Below are positions 49,391-63,906 of a stretch of DNA of 64,000 nucleotides, in pieces (positions within the stretch are counted from its first letter, which is position 1; the number at the start of each line of letters is the position of its first letter). The notes beneath the pieces were generated by a model. The model was not told the DNA's origin. It saw nothing but the letters and a program-made list of their open reading frames with translations, and did no database searches. A program made the position numbers and the translations under genes. The DNA is from Ruegeria lacuscaerulensis ITI-1157 (lineage in GTDB: Bacteria > Pseudomonadota > Alphaproteobacteria > Rhodobacterales > Rhodobacteraceae). The stretch is taken from NCBI GenBank assembly GCA_000161775.1, contig GG704596.1, positions 2,492,208 through 2,556,207 on the forward strand, in the 5' to 3' direction.

Positions 49391-50767
49391 ATGAAGGTCA
49401 TCATTTGCGGCGCCGGCCAGGTGGGCTGGCAAATTGCGCGGCACCTGTCGGGCGAGTTGAATGACGTCACCGTCGTGGACAATAACCCGGACCTGGTGCG
49501 GCGCGCGACCGAAACGCTTGATGTGCAAGGCATCGCCGGGTTTGCAAGTTATCCGGATGTTCTCGAGCGGGCCGGCGCGCGGGACGCCGACATGATCATC
49601 GCCGCGACCCACTCGGACGAGGTGAACATGGTTACCTGTCAGATGGCGCATTCGGTGTTCTCGATCCAGCGCAAGATCGCGCGGCTGCGGGCGAAGTCTT
49701 ATCTGGAGGCGATCCACCGCGACCTGTACCGGCGTGACCACCTGCCCATCGATGTGGTGATCAGTCCCGAACGCGAAGTGGCGGCTGCGGCAATGCGACG
49801 CCTGTCGGCTCCGGCCGCTTTCGACACTGAATTGTTCATGGATGGTATGGCGCAGTTGCTAGGTATCAGACTGGATGAAGACTGCCCGATCGTGAACACG
49901 CCGCTGCGCCAGCTGACTGACCTGTTCTCGACGCTCAGCGCCATCGTTGTGGGCGTGCGGCGCGACGGAACGCTGTTTGCACCGGAATCCGAGGACCAGC
50001 TGTTTGTCGGTGATGAATGCTATGTTTTCACCAATGTCAAAGACGTGGACCGGACCATGGAAGTCTTTGGCAAAACGCAGAAAAAGCAGGACCGCGTGGT
50101 GATCGTGGGCGGTGGAAACGTCGGGCTGGAAGTGGCGCGCACCCTCGAGGAACGCGAAGGCCGGGTTCGTGCCAAGGTGATCGAACGGGATCGGCGCTGT
50201 GCCGAACTGGCCGCCGAGGCGCTGGAGCGGACGATCGTACTGAATGGTGACGGGTTGGACGCCATGTTGCTGAGCGAAGCTGGAATCGATCGCGCCGATG
50301 CGATGCTGGCTGTGACCGACGACGACCGGACCAACATGCTGGCCGCGGTCCGGGCCAAGGCTGAAGGATGCGCGCTGGCAATTGCGCTGATCAATGATCC
50401 CAGCATGGTGGCCTTGATGGGGCCATTGGGGATTGATGCCTATATCAATCCTCGTGCCACGACCGTCAGTTCGATCTTGCGGCACATCCGGCATGGCCGT
50501 GTGCGTCAGGTCTATTCGATCGGAGACGCCGAAGCCGAGGTGATCGAGGCCGAGGTTCTGTCAACCTCGCCCATGGCAGGGCAGAAGCTGCGGGATATCG
50601 ATTTCCCCGAAGGTGTTTTGGTCGGCGCGGTCCGCAAGGGCGACGAGGTCCTGCGCCCGACTGGCAGCCTGCGGATCGAGGAAAAGGACGTGGTGGCCAT
50701 CTTTGCCATGGCCAAGGATGTCCCCGAGGTCGAGCGCCTGCTGCAGGTTTCGATCGATTTCTTCTGA
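49391..50767 (+). CDS. trkA: Trk potassium uptake protein TrkA
   Basis: Peripheral NAD-binding gating subunit of Trk, 458 residues with two RCK units: IICGAGQVGWQIAR at the N-terminus and VIVGGGNVGLEVART near 233. The stop and the trkH start share a base (TGATG). In alphaproteobacteria trkA often follows the ntr array, as here. Confidence 0.94.
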   Translation: MKVIICGAGQVGWQIARHLSGELNDVTVVDNNPDLVRRATETLDVQGIAGFASYPDVLERAGARDADMIIAATHSDEVNMVTCQMAHSVFSIQRKIARLRAKSYLEAIHRDLYRRDHLPIDVVISPEREVAAAAMRRLSAPAAFDTELFMDGMAQLLGIRLDEDCPIVNTPLRQLTDLFSTLSAIVVGVRRDGTLFAPESEDQLFVGDECYVFTNVKDVDRTMEVFGKTQKKQDRVVIVGGGNVGLEVARTLEEREGRVRAKVIERDRRCAELAAEALERTIVLNGDGLDAMLLSEAGIDRADAMLAVTDDDRTNMLAAVRAKAEGCALAIALINDPSMVALMGPLGIDAYINPRATTVSSILRHIRHGRVRQVYSIGDAEAEVIEAEVLSTSPMAGQKLRDIDFPEGVLVGAVRKGDEVLRPTGSLRIEEKDVVAIFAMAKDVPEVERLLQVSIDFF

Positions 50768-52305
50768 TGGCGATCGCGCGCGATCAGAAGTTGGGGATTT
50801 TGCGGCGTTTGCCGCTGTTCCTGCTGATCTGGGGGGGCGCGTCGGTGTCAATGTGGGTGCCGGCCGTCTTCGCGCTGGCATTGAACGATCACGCGACCTC
50901 TCGTTCCTTCTTTTATTCAGGCCTCGTCGGCGTATTCCTGGTGTCGATCATCGCGCTGGCCATGTCGAACCGTCAGCCCAGGCGGGGCACGTTGGGGCAG
51001 CTTGCGGTGCTGCTGGCTTCGTTCACGGTGCTGCCGTTGTTTCTGGCGGTGCCGATGCATGACGCGCTGGGGAACACCCGGTTTCTGAATACCTATTTCG
51101 ATATGGTCAGCGCGGTGACGACGACCGGAGCCGATCTGTTTCCCGACCCCGACCGCCTGACTCCGCCGGTGCACCTGTGGCGAGCGCAAGTCGGCTGGAT
51201 GGGTGGCCTGCTTATGTGGATCGCTGCCGCGGCCATCCTTGCACCGCTTTCGCTGGGCGGGTTCGAGATCACGGCGCGTGGTGAGCCCGGCCGCCCTCTG
51301 TCCGGTGTGGCCCAAAGCGAGAAGATTGATCCGCGTGGCCGCCTGATCCGCGTGGCGCGAACCCTTGCACCGGTCTATGTCGGTTTGACCGCCGTGATCT
51401 GTGTGCTTCTGTTGATCTCCGGAGAGCGTGGGTTGACGGCGGTGTGTCATGCGATGTCGGTCATGGCAACGTCCGGCATCTCGCCCGTTGGTGGGCTGGA
51501 GGGATCGACTGCTGGGTTCACCGGAGAGGCCATTCTGTTTCTCTTCCTGTTCTTCGCCCTATCGCGTCTGACGTTCTCGAGCGATACGGCTGCGACGGGG
51601 TATTCGCGGCTGGACAAGGACCCCGAGTTCCGCGTGGGTCTGATGATCGTGGTTGGTGTGGCGGCCTTGCTGGTATTCCGCGTCCTGGCCGGAGTTGCCG
51701 AGATCGGGGGCCAGATTTCCGGTTGGCAGGCATTGAATTTGATTTGGGGGATGCTGTTCACCGTCATGTCGTTTCTGACCACTGCAGGGTTCGAAAGCGC
51801 CTATTGGAACGATGCCCAGCAATTGTCGGGCCTGGGGACGCCGGGTCTGGTGCTGATGGGGCTTGCGCTGATCGGTGGTGGCGTTGCGACAACCGCCGGC
51901 GGCGTAAAGCTGTTACGGGTCTATGCGCTGTATCTGAACGGCGCGCGGGAACTTGACCGTCTGATCCATCCGTCCTCGGTTAGTGGGGCCGGGGGTGGCA
52001 ACCGCCGCATTCAGAGCCAGGGCGCCTATATCGCGTGGATCTTTCTGATGATGTTTGCTCTGTCGCTGGCGATTTTTGATGTACTTTTGGCCGCAGAAGG
52101 TGTCGGCTTTGAGCAGGCCATGGTCCTCAGTGTCGCGGCGTTGAGCACGACCGGCCCGCTGATCGAACTGGCCACCGACGTGCCGCTGCGCCTGATCGAC
52201 CTGTCGGACGGGGCCAAGCTGTCGCTGTGTGCGGCGATGGTGATCGGGCGGCTGGAAATCCTGGCAATAATCGCGCTGATCACGCCCAGCCTGTGGCGCG
52301 ATTGA
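50767..52305 (+). CDS. trkH: Trk potassium uptake protein TrkH
   Basis: Integral membrane potassium channel subunit, 512 residues with four pore repeats and about ten membrane segments. Filter-like sequences TTGADLF, ATSGISPVGG, TTAGFES and STTGPLI are visible. Coupled to trkA. Confidence 0.93.
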   Translation: MAIARDQKLGILRRLPLFLLIWGGASVSMWVPAVFALALNDHATSRSFFYSGLVGVFLVSIIALAMSNRQPRRGTLGQLAVLLASFTVLPLFLAVPMHDALGNTRFLNTYFDMVSAVTTTGADLFPDPDRLTPPVHLWRAQVGWMGGLLMWIAAAAILAPLSLGGFEITARGEPGRPLSGVAQSEKIDPRGRLIRVARTLAPVYVGLTAVICVLLLISGERGLTAVCHAMSVMATSGISPVGGLEGSTAGFTGEAILFLFLFFALSRLTFSSDTAATGYSRLDKDPEFRVGLMIVVGVAALLVFRVLAGVAEIGGQISGWQALNLIWGMLFTVMSFLTTAGFESAYWNDAQQLSGLGTPGLVLMGLALIGGGVATTAGGVKLLRVYALYLNGARELDRLIHPSSVSGAGGGNRRIQSQGAYIAWIFLMMFALSLAIFDVLLAAEGVGFEQAMVLSVAALSTTGPLIELATDVPLRLIDLSDGAKLSLCAAMVIGRLEILAIIALITPSLWRD

Positions 52306-52437
52306 AGCGGTTCATCCCGGCTTCGCGTTAATGCCTGATTTTTCATCTGGAATATCCGTTCGTGTCGCTCCATACTCTGGCCGAGGGAGCGCGTTGGTCC
52401 GCAGCGCGTAGCAAGAACAACGGCGAGATAACAAAAC

Positions 52438-52677
52438 ATGGCTTCGGACAGACAGAATCTTCAGGATGCCTTCCTGAACAATGTACGGAAAGCAAAGGTT
52501 CCCGTTACAATTTTCCTGATCAACGGCGTGAAATTGCAGGGTGTCATCACCTGGTTCGACAATTTCTGCGTGCTGCTGCGCCGCGACGGACAGTCGCAGC
52601 TTGTCTACAAGCACGCGATCTCGACCATCATGCCGTCGCAGCCGATCAACCTGTATGAGGGCGAAGACGCCTCTTGA
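52438..52677 (+). CDS. hfq: RNA chaperone Hfq
   Basis: Sm-like ring protein, 79 residues, matching small RNAs to mRNAs. Sm1 ([21 protein letters not shown]) and the [11 protein letters not shown]m2 motif are clear. ATG at 52438. Stop overlaps the hflX start by one base, the conserved hfq-hflX order. Confidence 0.96.
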   Translation: MASDRQNLQDAFLNNVRKAKVPVTIFLINGVKLQGVITWFDNFCVLLRRDGQSQLVYKHAISTIMPSQPINLYEGEDAS

Positions 52678-53948
52678 TGGAACATGACCGGAGGCGCACC
52701 CGGGCCTGGGTGCTGCATCCCGATATCAAATCAGATGACCAGCGCCGCGACCCCGTTCCGGCGCTGGATGAGGCGGTGGCACTGGCTGCCGCCTTGCCCG
52801 ATCTGGATGTGATCGGGTCCGAGATCGTGCGCCTGCCGCGGGCGCAGCCCGGCCTGCTGTTCGGCAGCGGCAAGATCGAGGAACTGGGTGCGCGTTTTGC
52901 CGAAAACGAGATCGAGCTGGTACTGATCGACGGGCCGGTCACCCCGGTCCAGCAGCGCAACTTGGAAAAGGCTTGGAAGGTCAAGATCCTCGACCGGACG
53001 GGGCTGATTCTGGAAATCTTCTCGGACCGCGCGCGCACGCGCGAAGGTGTGCTGCAGGTCGAGATGGCCGCGCTCAGCTATCAGCGCACGCGCCTGGTGC
53101 GGGCCTGGACCCACCTGGAACGTCAGCGCGGCGGGCTGGGCTTTGTCGGCGGGCCGGGGGAAACCCAGATCGAGGCCGACCGGCGTGCGATCGACGATCA
53201 ACTGGTGCGCCTGCGCCGTCAGTTGCAGAAGGTCGTAAAGACACGGACGCTCCACCGGGCCGCGCGGGCCAAGGTGCCCTATCCGATCGTGGCGCTGGTT
53301 GGCTATACCAACGCGGGAAAATCAACGCTGTTCAACCGCCTGACCGGGGCCGAAGTCATGGCCAAGGACATGCTGTTTGCCACACTGGATCCGACCATGC
53401 GCCGGATCGAACTGCCCGATGGCCCCGAGGTGATCCTGTCGGACACGGTGGGTTTCATCTCGAACCTGCCGACCGAACTGGTCGCGGCCTTCCGCGCCAC
53501 GCTCGAGGAGGTTCTGGCCGCCGACCTGATCGTGCATGTGCGCGACATCAGTCATCCCGAGACCGAGGAGCAGGCCGAAGATGTGCGCTCGATCCTGGCC
53601 TCGTTGGGTGTGGACGATACCCGCCCTCAGCTTGAGGTCTGGAACAAGATCGATCTGCTGTCCGACGAAGACCGGCAGGCCGTGCAGGCCCGGGCCGAGC
53701 GCGATCCGGCGGTGTTCCCGATCTCGGCCGTGACCGGCGAGGGGATCGATCCGCTGCTTACCGAGATTGCCACGATCCTGCAGGGCGTGCGCTGGGAAGA
53801 GGTTTTGAAGCTGGGCTTTGCCGACGGCGACAAACGCGCCTGGCTGTTCCGTCAGGACGTGGTGCGCGATGAAAAACAGACCGAGGACGGGTTCGAGATC
53901 ACCGTTCTGTGGACCGACAAGCAGGCCGCGCAATTCGCCGCGTTGTAG
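52677..53948 (+). CDS. hflX: Ribosome-associated GTPase HflX
   Basis: GTPase that splits stalled or heat-damaged ribosomes. 423 residues from the ATG at 52677. HflX N-terminal domain, glycine-rich GGLGFVGGPGETQIE helix segment, G1 GYTNAGKST at ~208-216, DTVGF, NKID. A TTG three bases earlier is the only nearby alternative. It follows hfq in the same transcript. Confidence 0.94.
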   Translation: MEHDRRRTRAWVLHPDIKSDDQRRDPVPALDEAVALAAALPDLDVIGSEIVRLPRAQPGLLFGSGKIEELGARFAENEIELVLIDGPVTPVQQRNLEKAWKVKILDRTGLILEIFSDRARTREGVLQVEMAALSYQRTRLVRAWTHLERQRGGLGFVGGPGETQIEADRRAIDDQLVRLRRQLQKVVKTRTLHRAARAKVPYPIVALVGYTNAGKSTLFNRLTGAEVMAKDMLFATLDPTMRRIELPDGPEVILSDTVGFISNLPTELVAAFRATLEEVLAADLIVHVRDISHPETEEQAEDVRSILASLGVDDTRPQLEVWNKIDLLSDEDRQAVQARAERDPAVFPISAVTGEGIDPLLTEIATILQGVRWEEVLKLGFADGDKRAWLFRQDVVRDEKQTEDGFEITVLWTDKQAAQFAAL

Positions 53949-53961
53949 TCAGGAGGCGACG

Positions 53962-54273
53962 ATGACCGAAGGCCGTGTCTTTCTGCGGGGGCACATCTTG
54001 GTGCCGGCGGATCGTATCGAGCAGGTCAGGGCCGCCTTGCCCGACCATGTCGCCCTGACGCGGGCCGAACCTGGCTGCATAGCGTTTGAGGTCGTCGAAG
54101 ACCCGGACTGCGCCGGACGGTTCGATGTCAGTGAAGTGTTTGCCGACCGGGCCGCGTTCGACGCCCATCAGCGGCGCATGCAGGCGTCGCCATGGTACGA
54201 AATTACCCGAGGCATCCCGCGAGACTATGCCATTACTTCTGATTGGTGTCAGGCTCCGTCGATCTGTCGTTGA
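53962..54273 (+). CDS. ABM-domain monooxygenase-like protein
   Basis: A 103-residue ferredoxin-like dimeric barrel protein (LRGHILVPADRIEQVRAAL, EPGCIAFEVVEDPD, FDVSEVFADRAAFDAHQ), the antibiotic biosynthesis monooxygenase type. Start has AGGAGG. It is 13 bases after hflX and its 3' end overlaps the convergent SnoaL-like gene by 25 bases. Confidence 0.78.
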   Translation: MTEGRVFLRGHILVPADRIEQVRAALPDHVALTRAEPGCIAFEVVEDPDCAGRFDVSEVFADRAAFDAHQRRMQASPWYEITRGIPRDYAITSDWCQAPSICR

Positions 54274-54644
54274 TGGTCTTCGGCATCGAACCAGATCAGG
54301 GATGACCGGATCTTGTGATCCGCACCCAGTTCCCATTCTTCCCAGCCGCGTGTGACGACAACATTGCCGGTCTGGACGTGGTGCCCTTCCAGGGTCCAGA
54401 CGAAAATGGCGTGCGCGCCGGCCCATCGCAGCATATCGCAGCGAACCTCAAGGTCGGGAAAGTCGGTATGAAACCCGCGGGCCATTTCCGCGATGGCCGC
54501 CCGCCCGACGATGGGATCGCCGCGGTTGATGGTGATCTGCCCGTCAGACGTAAAGAATTCGGCCACGGCATGGGCGTCACCCGAGCTCCAGGCGATGGCA
54601 TAGTCGCGGGCAAGATTGTTCAGGGTATCGCGCAGACTGGCCAT
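54249..54644 (-). CDS. SnoaL-like / nuclear transport factor 2-like protein
   Basis: A 131-residue protein of the SnoaL/NTF2 fold: long helix RDTLNNLARDYAIAWSSGDAH, then FFTSDGQITINRG, IVGRAAIAEM and the strands FVWTLEGHHVQTG and SSLIWFDAEDH. Start at 54644 has GGGGGGAAA upstream; a longer reading to 54698 is less likely. Ligand unknown. Confidence 0.78.
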   Translation of the reverse strand: MASLRDTLNNLARDYAIAWSSGDAHAVAEFFTSDGQITINRGDPIVGRAAIAEMARGFHTDFPDLEVRCDMLRWAGAHAIFVWTLEGHHVQTGNVVVTRGWEEWELGADHKIRSSLIWFDAEDHQRQIDGA

Positions 54645-54752
54645 GATTTCCCCCCTCGCGCTGCGGTCCGGGCGCTCCGGAATGGTAGGCCAAGCCAAGG
54701 GGCCACGTCCACGGGGCCGCGAAAAAGGGGCGGGGGTCCGCCGAAACCCCGC

Positions 54753-57215
54753 CTATTGCGGCATCAGACGGGTGGTCCCGACGGCGGCGGCGCGGGCCAG
54801 ATCCAGATCCAGTGACATCGGAATGTATTCACCCCGGCGCCACAGCTGCGCCTGATCGTCGTAATAGCGCGACAGGAAGTGGCCCGATTGCCCGGTGGCC
54901 GTGATGAAGACCGAGCTGTCGGGGCCGGCAAAGTCATAAACCCCGCGATAGCCTGCGCCATGCACGTTCTGGAACGGGTCCGGCCCTTCGCCCAAGGTGC
55001 GCCCGCGCTGCAGGGTGTTATCGCCGCCGCTGGTCGATTGGCGGATATTTACGAAATAGCGCAGCACCGGAACCTCGCCCAACACCGGGTGATCGTGGGT
55101 GGCCTGGTGGGCATCGCCCCAGCGCAGCGATTCCAGTTGGCTGCCATAGCGCTCGGAAATCCAGACCAGTGCATCGTCAAGGGCCAGCCGGGCCATGTCG
55201 GTGCAGGTTTCCACCGGTGCGCTCTGGCGGACGTCGCACCAGGCCGAGGCCCCGTCGATGTCGCGGAAGACGCGTTCGATGAACAAGGGCTCGACATGCT
55301 TGAATTCCTTGGCCAATGGCCCGAGGTCATCGGCGATCAGGCGCTTTTGCAGCGCGCGGACCCAGGCCGCATAGATCAGCGGCTCGGGCAGGTGCTCGTT
55401 CATTTCACCATTCCATTCGGCCAGCAGGGTCAAGGCGATCTGGCGCTGGCGTTCGGGGGTGCCTTCGGGCGCGGCCTCGCCGGTGAACCACAGGTCGGCC
55501 CCGATCAGCGGCAGCAGTGACCGTGCGGTGAAGCTGACCGTGTCCAGCTGCGCCTCGATGAAGCTGTCGCGGGTGTGAACCTCGCGCGACTGCATCAGGC
55601 GCTCCCAGCGGTGGATGCGTTGCGTGTCGCCCCACTCATAGGACACATGCAGCGGGAAAGGCCGGTCGATGATCTTGTTGTTGGTATTACCCAGTACGCC
55701 GCCAGCGGGCGCCACGAATTCGGGGTTGTCGGAATAGGGCAGACGGCCCTGCCAGCGGTTGGCCGCCAGCCAACCCGGGGTCGGGATGCGGCCGCGGCTC
55801 TGGTTGTTCAGGTCGCGCCGTGGCATGGCACCGATCAGCTTCATGCCGATGGTCGTCTTGTCGACCACCGACAGGTTCTGCGACGGTGCGATGTATGGCT
55901 CGGCCGCGTCGATCGCCTGACGCACCGTGTCGGCATTCATCAGCGCCATCGACGCGCTGATCGAGGTGTCGCGCGGGCTCAGCGCCGTCCAGGACAGCGA
56001 GGCGACATGGCCAGGCGGTGTAATGGTTTCCAGGTTGTAATGCGTCCCGGGCAGGACGGGGCCGTTCTCGGTCCAGCGCAGGGTCAGGGTGATCGGTGGC
56101 GCGTCCTTGATCTCGATGATCGAAGGGCGGGTCTTGAAGGGTTTGTAGCCCTCGGGCGTCAGGTATTCCTCGGGGTTGTTGGGGTTGACCTTCTCGATAT
56201 GAACGTCCTGATCGTCCAGATAGGAGGAGGTCAGCCCCCATCCCAGCCGGTCGCTGCGGCCAGACATCACTGCGGGAATGCCGGGGATGGTGGCGCCGAT
56301 GACGCCGCCCTTGGCCAGTTCCAGCCTGGCGAGGTACCATATTCCCGGCGCGGTCAGACCAAGATGCGGATCATTGGCCAGAAGGGTTCCGCCGCTGGCC
56401 GAGCGCGACGGCGCCGCCGACCAGGCATTCGACGCACCAGCAAGCCCGCGCTCGGGGAAAGGTGACAGGGCCACGTCCGGCATGTCGCTGCCTTTGGCAT
56501 AGCGTGGAAGGCCCGGGAACAGGGAAGAATACTCTGGCAACGCAGCTATCCCGTCGCCTGGGACATCGGGCAGGATGTCGGAAAGTCGTGCGGGGTCATT
56601 CAACATAAGCGATGTCCGCGCGCGCAGAACCTCGTCGGCGAGATGGCCGGAAAGCTGCACGGCCATCAGCTTGACCAAGGCTATGCTGTCGCCGGGCTGC
56701 CACGGCGCAACGGGCGCGTTGAACAGGAACATCTCGGGCGCGCCGCGACCCAGCGCGCGCTCGTTGATTTCGTCCAGGCGGGCGTTCACGCCGGCCGCGT
56801 AGGCCCGCAGCGCAGCTTTGGAGTAGTCATCCTGAACCTCGAAGGATTGATGCGCCAGCGTATAGAGATCCAGTCGTCGCATCAGCTTGTCGATCTGGAC
56901 TGTTCGCTGGCCGAATATCTCGGACAGGCGCCCCTGGACCGTGCGGCGCATGACGGTCATCTGCCACAACCGGTCCTGCGCGTGCGCATAGCCCAATCCA
57001 AAGAAAACGTCGGGGTCGGATTGGCCCAAAATATGGGGGACGTTGGCATTGTCGCGGACGATTTCGACGGGTGCACTCAACCCCTTGACCTGCAACGTCT
57101 GGTCATAGTCGGGCAGCGATTGGCTGGCGAGGAAATAGACCAAGCCGATCGCTGCAAGGCTCAACACGATCAACCCGGTGGCAGCCCGCAGCAACCAGCG
57201 AAAGACTAGACCCAT
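54753..57215 (-). CDS. Penicillin acylase family protein (Ntn hydrolase)
   Basis: An 820-residue periplasmic Ntn hydrolase with an N-terminal signal or membrane anchor (LIVLSLAAIGLVYFLA, 15-30). S262 in GASNAWS is the predicted N-terminal nucleophile after autocleavage; alpha-chain feature GYAHAQDRLWQM and beta-chain NDPHLGL are present. The family includes penicillin acylases and acyl-homoserine-lactone acylases; which amide is cut here is not known from sequence. Confidence 0.9.
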   Translation of the reverse strand: MGLVFRWLLRAATGLIVLSLAAIGLVYFLASQSLPDYDQTLQVKGLSAPVEIVRDNANVPHILGQSDPDVFFGLGYAHAQDRLWQMTVMRRTVQGRLSEIFGQRTVQIDKLMRRLDLYTLAHQSFEVQDDYSKAALRAYAAGVNARLDEINERALGRGAPEMFLFNAPVAPWQPGDSIALVKLMAVQLSGHLADEVLRARTSLMLNDPARLSDILPDVPGDGIAALPEYSSLFPGLPRYAKGSDMPDVALSPFPERGLAGASNAWSAAPSRSASGGTLLANDPHLGLTAPGIWYLARLELAKGGVIGATIPGIPAVMSGRSDRLGWGLTSSYLDDQDVHIEKVNPNNPEEYLTPEGYKPFKTRPSIIEIKDAPPITLTLRWTENGPVLPGTHYNLETITPPGHVASLSWTALSPRDTSISASMALMNADTVRQAIDAAEPYIAPSQNLSVVDKTTIGMKLIGAMPRRDLNNQSRGRIPTPGWLAANRWQGRLPYSDNPEFVAPAGGVLGNTNNKIIDRPFPLHVSYEWGDTQRIHRWERLMQSREVHTRDSFIEAQLDTVSFTARSLLPLIGADLWFTGEAAPEGTPERQRQIALTLLAEWNGEMNEHLPEPLIYAAWVRALQKRLIADDLGPLAKEFKHVEPLFIERVFRDIDGASAWCDVRQSAPVETCTDMARLALDDALVWISERYGSQLESLRWGDAHQATHDHPVLGEVPVLRYFVNIRQSTSGGDNTLQRGRTLGEGPDPFQNVHGAGYRGVYDFAGPDSSVFITATGQSGHFLSRYYDDQAQLWRRGEYIPMSLDLDLARAAAVGTTRLMPQ

Positions 57216-57360
57216 CAGCAGCGTCCCAATTCATTCATTCCAGATGTGCAAAAGGTTAATTCAACCCGCGGTGGACCGAAAGAGGCGACGCTTGGGAAAA
57301 CCGGCCAAAGCAGGGAAAAATCCCGCCAATCCAACTGGTGGAGGGCGGGACTCTCCAAAA

Positions 57361-57369
57361 GGGGGGGGG
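57361..57369 (+). repeat. Run of nine G residues
   Basis: A homopolymer of nine G, preceded by AAAA and followed by the palindrome TGATCCGGATCA that contains the SYLF gene stop on the minus strand. No gene lies in this 163-base spacer. A tract like this is prone to length change and to sequencing error. Confidence 0.6.
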
Positions 57370-57378
57370 TGATCCGGA

Positions 57379-57951
57379 TCAGGGAATGATGCGGGTGTAT
57401 TTGATGCCTTCGACCGTGGCGCCGATCTGAAGCCCCGCCTGCCCGAAGACAGCAGCCAGAACCGGCTTGCGCAGGGTCGTCAGGTCTGCCGACAGCTGGT
57501 CGCCCTCGTCGCTGACCACATAGCCAATGTCGGCTCCGGCGGTCCATCCGCTGGAGCGGCGGAACTCGTTCAGCGCATCTTCGGTCATGAAAAACAGGAC
57601 ATGCGCGTATTGTTGCGCCCCAATCTGCAGACCTGCCGTTCCCTTGACGGCCGAGTAGTAGTCGACCGTTGCGCCGTTGATGCGCAAGGCGCCTTGCCCG
57701 TAGCCGCCGCCGAATACGAACCCGGCCTCGGTGATCAATGGCATGACCAGCATGCCGTTGGCCTTGTTGGCGATTTCGACCGTATTGGGATAGCGGGCGT
57801 ACATTTCGCTCAACGTGGCGTCGACGCGGGCGTCGATCGTGGCGGCGTTGGAATTGCCGACGCCGTTGCCGCAAGCGGCGGTCAGGGTCAGCCCGGCCAT
57901 GCCGAAGGCAAAGCCGCGACGGCTCAGTCGTGGTGTGTTGGAACTGCTCAT
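57379..57951 (-). CDS. SYLF-domain (YSC84-like) lipid-binding protein with Tat and lipoprotein signals
   Basis: A 190-residue exported protein. N-terminus has the twin-arginine pattern SRRGFAFG (R11, R12) and a lipobox-like TAAC (C27), so it is a probable Tat-exported lipoprotein. The rest fits the SYLF lipid-binding domain (MLVMPLITEAGFVFGGGYGQG, AVKGTAGLQIGAQQYAHVLF). Faces hemB, both on the minus strand. Confidence 0.82.
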   Translation of the reverse strand: MSSSNTPRLSRRGFAFGMAGLTLTAACGNGVGNSNAATIDARVDATLSEMYARYPNTVEIANKANGMLVMPLITEAGFVFGGGYGQGALRINGATVDYYSAVKGTAGLQIGAQQYAHVLFFMTEDALNEFRRSSGWTAGADIGYVVSDEGDQLSADLTTLRKPVLAAVFGQAGLQIGATVEGIKYTRIIP

Positions 57952-58095
57952 GTTTGTTTTTCTCTGTCGATGTGCCTGAAAAGCCGGGTGGTCCCGGTCT
58001 TGTGTGCAAGAATACGCCGAACGGTCGCTGGTGTCACGGAAAATCCGGCAGCCCGAGGCGGGTCCGTCGGCGAAAAATCGCGGAGTCTCGCGGGA

Positions 58096-63219
<5,124 letters not shown>

Positions 63220-63228
63220 GGGCGCGGC

Positions 63229-63906
63229 CTAGTCCCCGGCCACGAAGGTGCACAGCTGCCAGTCGCCACTGTCCGATTTCACGAAGGCCGCGCGATAGCC
63301 GACCATCGACCACAGGAAATCGGAATAGATATAGCCGCGCGTTCCGTCGGTCAGGATGACGCCCTGATACTCGGCCTCTTCCAGATAGTCGGGAACGATC
63401 ACCACTTCGTGGCTGATCAGGCCCAGAATGGGCGCGCCGCGGTTCGGGGCCTGGCGCAGGGTGACATCCTGACCGGTCACGAAATAGGCGGTGAACGGGT
63501 CCAGCGTCGCCGGCAGGGTGATCTGCCACTGATACGGCATCCAGAACTCGCCATCCTCGTCGAAGTAACCGGGCTGGGCCAGCGTGGTCTCGAGGTCGCG
63601 CCAGTAGTCCTCGCGGATGGTGGCGGCGTGGCGGCGGTCGGCCTCGGGCAGGGTCTCGGGATCGACCGTCAGATTGGCGCGGAACGTCTCGGGGCCGTCC
63701 GGGTCACCGTGGCTGGTGTAGATCTCGGGGCAGGTGGCGGCCATGACGCCCTCAAGGTCGCGGGCGGCGACCTTGGCGCGCAGGTCCGCGCGAAAGGCTT
63801 CCAGCGCCGGGTCCTGGCTGGCCTCGTCCACAGGCGGAAAGGTCTGGCGGTCGGCCCAGGCGGGCCCGCAGAACAGCGCGATCAGCGCAGCGTTCAACAG
63901 TTTCAT
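63229..63906 (-). CDS. Secreted SH3-domain-like protein
   Basis: A 225-residue protein with a signal peptide (LLNAALIALFCGPAWA) and a C-terminal bacterial SH3-like region (YFVTGQDVTLRQAPNRGAPI, TRGYIYSDFLW). The middle (~35-130) I do not recognise. Convergent with mfd by nine bases. Its start overlaps the stop of an upstream gene (ATGA) at the right edge. Confidence 0.78.
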   Translation of the reverse strand: MKLLNAALIALFCGPAWADRQTFPPVDEASQDPALEAFRADLRAKVAARDLEGVMAATCPEIYTSHGDPDGPETFRANLTVDPETLPEADRRHAATIREDYWRDLETTLAQPGYFDEDGEFWMPYQWQITLPATLDPFTAYFVTGQDVTLRQAPNRGAPILGLISHEVVIVPDYLEEAEYQGVILTDGTRGYIYSDFLWSMVGYRAAFVKSDSGDWQLCTFVAGD

